The position numbers and the translations under genes are program-made. Positions 59,182-64,000 of a stretch of DNA of 64,000 bases are shown here, piece after piece. Below the pieces are notes generated by a model. It saw nothing but the letters and a program-made list of their open reading frames with translations. It had not been told where the DNA came from and made no database searches. Position 1 is the first letter of the stretch; every line of letters begins with the position of its first letter. Source of the stretch: Pelobium manganitolerans (GTDB lineage: Bacteria; Bacteroidota; Bacteroidia; Sphingobacteriales; Sphingobacteriaceae); assembly GCF_003609575.1 (NCBI RefSeq), contig NZ_MBTA01000025.1, forward strand, positions 268,374-332,373, given 5' to 3'.

Positions 59182-60255
59182 ATGGCACATAATATCAATT
59201 TCAACGAGAGAACAGGACGTTATTCATTTTTTAGCGTTCAGCAAAAAGCGTGGCACGGTTTGGGGCAAATCGTAGAACAGTACCCGACAAGCGAAGAAGC
59301 TATCAAGCACGCAGGGTTAGATTACGAAGTCGTAAAATCCCCACTATTTACAAAAGGTTCGGGCATTATCGAAACGGCTAACGGTATTGAGATAGGCAGT
59401 AGTGAATTGGAAGTACCTAACTATTTTGCTAACATACGCACCGATAACAATGCAGTATTGGGAGTAGTCGGAAAGGATTACCACATAGTACAAAATCGTG
59501 AAGCCTTTAATTTCTTTGATGCAATTGTAGGTGGTGGCGAGGGTATTCTCTATGAAACCGCAGGAGCATTAGGAAACGGAGAACGTATTTTCATCACAGC
59601 CAAATTGCCTGACTACATCCGTGTCGGTAATGGCGATGATGTTACGGAAAAGTACATCTTCCTAACCACTTCGCACGATGGTAGCGGAAGTATCACAGCC
59701 GCATTTACTCCTATCCGTATAGTTTGCCAAAACACCTTAAACGCTTCGTTACGCAGTATGACCAATGTGGTTCGTATCAAACATACTTCGGGAGCAAAAC
59801 AACGTATAGAAAATGCCCACAAGATTATGGGACTTGCCAACACATTGAGCAACCAATTAGAGGGAATTTTCAATGAGTGGGCAAAAGTGAAGGTAACAGA
59901 CCAAGAGGTTAAAAAGCTAATCCAATTGGCACTTTGCCCGAATAAGGAAACCTTTGATTTGCTAAAAAAGGGTGCTATGGATGAAATTTCCACCGTGTTC
60001 AAAAATACCGTTGAGGACGCATTTGCATACGCAATGATAAGCGATACACAGCAAATGGACACAACAAAAGGCACTTTGTTCGGAGCGTATAACGCTGTTA
60101 CAGGCTACTATCAGAACGTGAGAAATTACAAGAATGACGAAGCCAAATTACAAAGCATTGTATTGGGTGGTACTGCTCAACTCAAATCACAGAAAGCATT
60201 TGACTTGTGTAATGGTTTTGCTTTAGATGGTGCAGAAATCCTAAACCTTAATTAA
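59182..60255 (+). CDS. DUF932 protein (phage/plasmid-like, TIGR03299 type)
   Basis: A 357-residue member of the DUF932 family common on plasmids and ICEs. It opens with N-I-N-F-N-E-R-T-G-R-Y-S-F and W-H-G-L-G near residue 28, and has V-C-Q-N-T-L-N near 180. Function is unknown, possibly in DNA maintenance. It follows ssb by 44 nt and ends before a hairpin. Confidence 0.85.
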   Translation: MAHNINFNERTGRYSFFSVQQKAWHGLGQIVEQYPTSEEAIKHAGLDYEVVKSPLFTKGSGIIETANGIEIGSSELEVPNYFANIRTDNNAVLGVVGKDYHIVQNREAFNFFDAIVGGGEGILYETAGALGNGERIFITAKLPDYIRVGNGDDVTEKYIFLTTSHDGSGSITAAFTPIRIVCQNTLNASLRSMTNVVRIKHTSGAKQRIENAHKIMGLANTLSNQLEGIFNEWAKVKVTDQEVKKLIQLALCPNKETFDLLKKGAMDEISTVFKNTVEDAFAYAMISDTQQMDTTKGTLFGAYNAVTGYYQNVRNYKNDEAKLQSIVLGGTAQLKSQKAFDLCNGFALDGAEILNLN

Positions 60256-60263
60256 ATAACAAC

Positions 60264-60291
60264 AGGCTACCGCCTTAATCGGTGGTAGCCT
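60264..60291 (+). terminator. Hairpin between the DUF932 gene and PRTRC genes
   Basis: An 11-bp stem AGGCTACCGCC/GGTGGTAGCCT (one G-T wobble) with loop TTAATC. Few T residues follow, so it may attenuate or stabilise RNA rather than end transcription. Confidence 0.6.
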
Positions 60292-60307
60292 ACAAAATTT
60301 CATAACA

Positions 60308-60907
60308 ATGAATACAAATTTTTTCAACCAGATACAGCAGTTGGACTTTACAGGAGTATTACAACTGAACATTTCAAAAGGAATAGAAAGCAACCTAATC
60401 GTAACAGTATTGCTTAACAACGAACAATGCGGAGATAGTGCCAAAAACGGTATTCCCCCATTGACATTTAACGCCACGCCCCAAGAGTTTGACGAGGGAT
60501 TTTTTGAACAGATTACCAAACCTATACAAAAAATATCAGGCTTAATGGTGGATATGGAAAAATTCTTAAAGCAATTGGAAGAAGTTAAAAAACAATCGGC
60601 AATCGAGAAAGAAAAAGCCGAAAAGGAGAAAAAGGAAAAAGAAGCCAAAGACAAGAAATTTAAAGATGCTATAGTAAAGGCTGACGAGTTGGAGAAAGAG
60701 GGTAAGTTCCGTGAAGCGTGGATGAAAGTACCCGATATAACGGAGTTTCCCGAAAAAGCGGACGAGATACGCAAACGCAAAACATCATTATCCGACAAGT
60801 TTGCCACACCGAGCCTTTTCGGAACAATGGAAGAAGCACCACATGAATCGCCAGAGGAAGCAGTTACTGCCGATTATCCTATTGATGAAGCGGACGAAGA
60901 AGAATAA
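60308..60907 (+). CDS. PRTRC system protein E
   Basis: A 199-residue protein matching PRTRC-E: a beta-rich N-terminus (F-F-N-Q-I-Q-Q-L-D-F-T-G-V), P-L-T-F-N-A-T-P-Q-E-F-D-E near residue 51, a lysine/glutamate coiled coil (about 90-120) and an acidic tail. PRTRC genes form conserved cassettes on plasmids and ICEs, with unknown function. It is the first of the PRTRC run here. Confidence 0.82.
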   Translation: MNTNFFNQIQQLDFTGVLQLNISKGIESNLIVTVLLNNEQCGDSAKNGIPPLTFNATPQEFDEGFFEQITKPIQKISGLMVDMEKFLKQLEEVKKQSAIEKEKAEKEKKEKEAKDKKFKDAIVKADELEKEGKFREAWMKVPDITEFPEKADEIRKRKTSLSDKFATPSLFGTMEEAPHESPEEAVTADYPIDEADEEE

Positions 60908-60934
60908 AAGTGTTAACCCCAAAATCAGAAAGTT

Positions 60935-61153
60935 ATGTTATTAGCAACGCAATTAGAGCGAGTTTTCATACTCAAAGATAAAGGACAGGACATCAGACTG
61001 ACCGACCCCGAACCACGTTGGAGCGTGGAAGCCGTAATGAATTTTTACGCCAATATGTACCCGATTTTGACAACCGCAAAAGTATCAGCACCACAAATAA
61101 AAGATGATGCAGTCGAGTACAAATTTGAGAGCGTAATGGGTACGAAAGGTTAA
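60935..61153 (+). CDS. PRTRC system protein C (ubiquitin-like candidate)
   Basis: A 72-residue protein with the PRTRC-C pattern: R-V-F-I-L-K-D-K-G near residue 9, L-T-D-P-E-P near 22, Y-P-I-L-T-T-A near 41, and a tail ending V-M-G-T-K-G. Its size, beta-rich pattern and free C-terminal glycine are compatible with a ubiquitin-like modifier. It lies in the same run as the ThiF-like E1 protein. Modification activity is inferred from the family, not shown. Confidence 0.82.
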   Translation: MLLATQLERVFILKDKGQDIRLTDPEPRWSVEAVMNFYANMYPILTTAKVSAPQIKDDAVEYKFESVMGTKG

Positions 61154-61170
61154 ACCAAAATTTTAAAACG

Positions 61171-62094
61171 ATGAATTATGCAACGCAACATCATATCGGG
61201 AACTATCAGCATACCCGAACAGAAACGACAACGGCAATTGCACCGACAGTTGGGCGAGTTTGCCAATTGGATGCAAAGACCAAAGGATGCAAACCAAGTG
61301 CAGAAAGACAAGCAGAAGTCCGTACCGATAGCAATGCTACCAATGGTATTTTAAAGTGTACGTTTCTGCCAAAACTGAAAACAGCAAAATCCGTACAGGC
61401 TTGTCAGAAAACGGAGAGGGATTTTCACAAGTCCCTTTCCAAACTTGCCGAGCATCACAGCATTGAGCCAATGCAGACCCAAGATTTTGAGTTTCCATAC
61501 AATATAGTATTGTCTATGTGGGATATGGAAACCAAAGTAAAACGTACCAATATCAATTGGGAAGGTTTTAAATTGATACAGGATAGCAAGAAAACCTACT
61601 TTACAAGTGAGGAACGGTACAACACAGGTACAACCTTGTATTACATTCCAGTTGTGCCACTCTTTCAAATACTCAAAGACCAGAAGCGTAAAAAGACCGC
61701 ACAGCTTTTACTATCAGTATGCAGTTATCTGTACCACATTGCCCAAATTCCCTATTACAGACAAGAAGAAAGTTATTTGTATTGGCTTTACGAAATGATG
61801 AACGATTGGGTTGAACAGGACGAGGAAACGGCAGAAACCGAAACCAACAAACGTGAGTTGAGAAATGCCGAATACATTGGCGATAAGGTGGAACAGAAGT
61901 TATTCAACCTCATCAATCTAAAGGTATTTGAAAAGCGTTTGAACCGATTTAAAAGTGTTGATACGTTCGATAGCGAATGTTGGAAAATTGCTCGCAATGC
62001 GTTTGCCCTTTATACTGAATATCCAAGCGAAAATATTTTCAGAAACGCAACATTGCCCGAAAAAGACCTTATGATAATGACGAGAATGAAATAA
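61171..62094 (+). CDS. PRTRC system protein F
   Basis: A 307-residue protein. Residues from about 115 onward (F-P-Y-N-I-V-L-S-M-W-D-M) are the conserved part. The last residues (K-D-L-M-I-M-T-R-M-K) look out of frame. A one-base shift at the A-run at 62060-62064 would continue into P-Y-D-N-D-E-N-E and then the next gene, suggesting that a longer original protein has been split. A second frame with its own ATG (61178-61354) overlaps the first 60 codons. Function unknown. Confidence 0.72.
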   Translation: MNYATQHHIGNYQHTRTETTTAIAPTVGRVCQLDAKTKGCKPSAERQAEVRTDSNATNGILKCTFLPKLKTAKSVQACQKTERDFHKSLSKLAEHHSIEPMQTQDFEFPYNIVLSMWDMETKVKRTNINWEGFKLIQDSKKTYFTSEERYNTGTTLYYIPVVPLFQILKDQKRKKTAQLLLSVCSYLYHIAQIPYYRQEESYLYWLYEMMNDWVEQDEETAETETNKRELRNAEYIGDKVEQKLFNLINLKVFEKRLNRFKSVDTFDSECWKIARNAFALYTEYPSENIFRNATLPEKDLMIMTRMK

Positions 62095-62099
62095 TCGGA

Positions 62100-62333
62100 A
62101 TGGAAAAGTACATTTCATTTATTGCAGATACTAAAGGCTGGTTATACGAAAGCCTTTCAGATACAATCAACAATGAATTTAACGAGTACGGAGCAATGGA
62201 AGAGCCAACTATTTCCAAGCAATTTGACGGAAGCGAAATACCAACAGCCAACCTCGATTTTGAGAACCGTTTGTTTGATTTATTAAATGATTTGAGTGGA
62301 TTATTATACGAATACAAAACGATAGAAAAATGA
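62100..62333 (+). CDS. Small PRTRC-region protein, possibly the C-terminal part of protein F
   Basis: A 77-residue reading frame opening M-E-K-Y-I-S-F-I-A-D-T-K-G-W and containing N-E-F-N-E-Y-G-A-M-E-E-P near residue 25. It begins 5 nt after the stop of PRTRC-F and overlaps the start of PRTRC-B by 4 nt. The codons just upstream of its ATG are open in the same frame and protein-like, so it may be a continuation of protein F after a frameshift rather than an independent gene. Confidence 0.55.
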   Translation: MEKYISFIADTKGWLYESLSDTINNEFNEYGAMEEPTISKQFDGSEIPTANLDFENRLFDLLNDLSGLLYEYKTIEK

Positions 62334-63049
62334 ACACAACAACAGATATAACAGACCATTTCGGAACATTGTACCACCCAAAATCTGCTTTGGTTTTCTA
62401 CGAAGCCAAAGGAACAGATACCGATATGTACGTGGAGCATTTTGATATGGATAGCAATGGAACGCCTATAAATGCCCACCCACTGACAGTAAAAGAAGCT
62501 AACATTTTGGCAAAGGCTTTACAGACGGATGAAGAAAAAAACACAGCCTTTTTAAAGCCAAAGGGAATTTTGCCTACCAACATTCTGCATATTAATCCGA
62601 GCGAAAAAGGTACGGTGCTATGGTACACCAAAACACAGCAAAGGCAGATATATTTTGTGGATAGTTTGGGCATACCCAACGGAAAGGCACAAGTACCGCC
62701 AATGCTTTGGTTAGCGAGCAAAAGCAGTCTTACGGTATTTGCTTTGGCAAGCGACAGAAGACCTACCGAGAAAACGCCATTGCATTACGTCCCATTTTTC
62801 AATATCTACGAAAAAGGCAACGTATGTATGGGTACTGTTAGTATTGACATTAAAAATTCGGCTTCGGTTGAGGAATTTATACAGGCTTGGGAACATTATT
62901 TTTTCAATTCCTATTTCAGCCATTCATTATGCGAAAACTTGACGAAAAAAAACATTGTAAACCTTTGGAAAGACCTTATCAACACAGACAAACCCTTTCC
63001 TAAAGAAGTATTAAAAAAGAATAACAAAACCCTTAAAAATCTATTGTGA
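62330..63049 (+). CDS. PRTRC system protein B
   Basis: A 239-residue protein with the PRTRC-B pattern: F-Y-E-A-K near residue 24, V-K-E-A-N-I-L-A-K near 59, and P-P-M-L-W-L-A near 127, with W-E-H-Y-F-F-N-S-Y-F-S near 190. Some authors have linked this family to E2-like folds; I cannot confirm that from sequence. The stop codon overlaps the ThiF start as TGATG. Confidence 0.8.
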   Translation: MNTTTDITDHFGTLYHPKSALVFYEAKGTDTDMYVEHFDMDSNGTPINAHPLTVKEANILAKALQTDEEKNTAFLKPKGILPTNILHINPSEKGTVLWYTKTQQRQIYFVDSLGIPNGKAQVPPMLWLASKSSLTVFALASDRRPTEKTPLHYVPFFNIYEKGNVCMGTVSIDIKNSASVEEFIQAWEHYFFNSYFSHSLCENLTKKNIVNLWKDLINTDKPFPKEVLKKNNKTLKNLL

Positions 63050-63855
63050 TGAATACAGCAAAAACAGCAATCCATTTTACGGACAATTATCTGCTCAATC
63101 CGACAAACCCGATTTCGGTAAACCTTATCGGAGCAGGTGGCACAGGCTCAAAAGTATTGACCGCTTTAATGGAAATAAACGAAAGTTTGATAGCATTAGG
63201 ACACGCAGGGTTGCAAGTCCGCCTTTGGGATGATGATGTTATCACGAGTGCTAATTTAGGCAGACAGCGTTTTGCAGAAAGTGAAACAGGATTATACAAA
63301 TCCGTTGCCTTGATCAATCGTTGCAACCGTTGGGCGGGTACAAATTGGAAAGCCGAAACGATAAAATTTGAAAAGGACAAGTTTGGGAGAATGCCCGAAA
63401 AAGCAAGGGCAATCATTACCATTACTTGTGTGGATAATGTACAGGCGAGGTTTGGCGTTGCTGAAATTCTGAAAGAACTAAGTTACCGCAGACACTATCA
63501 AGATGAGCCGAAATATTGGTTAGACTTTGGCAACAGCCAGCATACAGGACAAGTGCTACTATCTACTATCGGAGAGATAAAGCAACCCAATTCCGAGAAA
63601 TACCAAACGGTGGCAAGCCTGCCATTTGTTACCGATGAATTTGGCGAATTGCTGAAGCAATCCGAACAAGAAGACAACACGCCAAGTTGCTCCCTTGCCG
63701 AAGCATTGGAATACCAGGACTTGTTTATCAATTCCTCATTGACACAAATGGGTTGTTCCTTATTGTGGAACTTATTCCGCAGAGGAATGACCGAATACAA
63801 GGGATTTTTTCATAATCTGAAAGATTTCCGTACCCACCCGATAAAAGTCGCCTGA
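63049..63855 (+). CDS. PRTRC system ThiF-like E1 protein
   Basis: The ATG at 63049 is preferred over a GTG at 63046 (268 residues). It is a ThiF/E1-type adenylyltransferase: G-A-G-G-T-G (28-33) binds ATP, W-D-D-D near 60 and the N-L-G-R-Q motif (69-73) complete the site. Cys127 (C-V-D-N) and Cys214 (P-S-C-S-L) are candidate active cysteines. With PRTRC-C it may form an E1/modifier pair. The translation is coupled to PRTRC-B. Confidence 0.86.
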   Translation: MNTAKTAIHFTDNYLLNPTNPISVNLIGAGGTGSKVLTALMEINESLIALGHAGLQVRLWDDDVITSANLGRQRFAESETGLYKSVALINRCNRWAGTNWKAETIKFEKDKFGRMPEKARAIITITCVDNVQARFGVAEILKELSYRRHYQDEPKYWLDFGNSQHTGQVLLSTIGEIKQPNSEKYQTVASLPFVTDEFGELLKQSEQEDNTPSCSLAEALEYQDLFINSSLTQMGCSLLWNLFRRGMTEYKGFFHNLKDFRTHPIKVA

Positions 63856-64000
63856 CCCGAAAAATCGGGCGGGCAAAAATGCAATTCCTCACTTTGGTCG
63901 GAAACGCATTTTTGCATTTAGAATAGGTGCAACCCCCTTGTCAAAATGCACCACTACACAATTCCCTTTCCTTACATTTTACCAAACAGGTTGCGAGTTT
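63856..64000. other. Structured non-coding stretch at the window edge
   Basis: Three inverted repeats follow the ThiF stop: CCCGA-AAAA-TCGGG (63856-63869); GCAAAAATGC (63873-63882) with GCATTTTTGC (63906-63915); and GGTGCA/TGCACC (63926-63952). The first could end the PRTRC transcript. The cluster could be a transfer or replication site, but no relaxase is visible to support this. Confidence 0.45.

Larger units (their letters stand above)
56572..64000. mobile_element. Integrative (conjugative-type) element, left part
   Basis: The boundary is placed where the moaA reading frame changes to foreign sequence. From there the window holds a CTnDOT-type integrase reading inward, then ssb, a DUF932 gene and PRTRC genes, the usual accessory segment of Bacteroidota ICEs. 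No relaxase, coupling protein or tra genes are reached before the window ends, so the conjugative type is inferred. The exact attachment core cannot be defined without the other end. Confidence 0.8.

Overview
The window looks like a chromosomal segment of a Bacteroidota bacterium, most likely Sphingobacteriaceae (Pedobacter-like). This rests on the gene content (signal-peptide-bearing GH2 and GH78 glycosidases, a sigma-54 factor, a MoaD/MoeB cluster, a conjugative element with PRTRC genes and a CTnDOT-type integrase) and on promoters of the phylum's type. Four promoters with TTG, 19-20 nt, then TAnnTTTG are visible (rpmH, rpsO, a lytic transglycosylase gene, trmN6). The genus is inferred, not proven.

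Left block (1-14.5 kb): a tightly packed, leftward eight-gene operon. It encodes an exported GH78 rhamnosidase, a beta-propeller glycosidase, two exported GH2 enzymes, a solute-binding protein, two class III CoA-transferases and a second solute-binding protein cut by the window edge. An IclR regulator is divergent from it. Both binding proteins lack signal peptides, and no SusC/SusD pair or permease lies in the window. The combination suggests stripping of rhamnose and galactose from a glycoconjugate, followed by CoA activation of the released acid, but the substrate is unknown.

Core block (14.6-37.8 kb): mostly housekeeping genes. These are a PyrR-like phosphoribosyltransferase, smc, smpB, pcm, a polyprenyl-phosphate sugar transferase, priA, tsaB, yidD-rnpA-rpmH, mscL, rpoN, rpsO, tgt, an lptF/lptG-type permease and a DMT transporter. 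Tgt lacks the usual zinc cysteines.

Gene-poor tract (37.8-39.2 kb): about 1.45 kb with no credible gene, strongly A- and C-biased on the + strand, ending in an extremely AT-rich stretch. It precedes a 944-residue surface protein carrying an HExxH motif.

Second core block (42-55.8 kb): a LapA-type protein, tRNA-His, rnhA, fbp, a phosphodiesterase, trmN6, lepA, a VapBC-like toxin-antitoxin pair, folD, a DUF1456 gene with a TTG start, a VOC protein, a DUF2059 protein, a lytic transglycosylase, an RluB-type pseudouridine synthase with a long repetitive tail, and molybdopterin genes (moeB-rhodanese fusion, mobA, moaE, moaD). Intergenic regions carry two kinds of small repeat: REP-like palindromes at gene 3' ends and tandem arrays with a 7-base period.

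Right block (about 56.57 kb to the end): the left part of an integrative element interrupts moaA. Only the C-terminal part of MoaA remains, and the reading frame changes to foreign sequence about 250 bp before the integrase gene. The element carries a tyrosine recombinase, a small ORF, ssb, a DUF932 gene and a PRTRC cassette (E, C, F, a small ORF, B, ThiF). The cassette pairs an E1-like ThiF with a 72-residue PRTRC-C protein ending in glycine, which fits a poorly characterised ubiquitin-like tagging system. The other end of the element, and the 5' part of moaA, lie outside the window.
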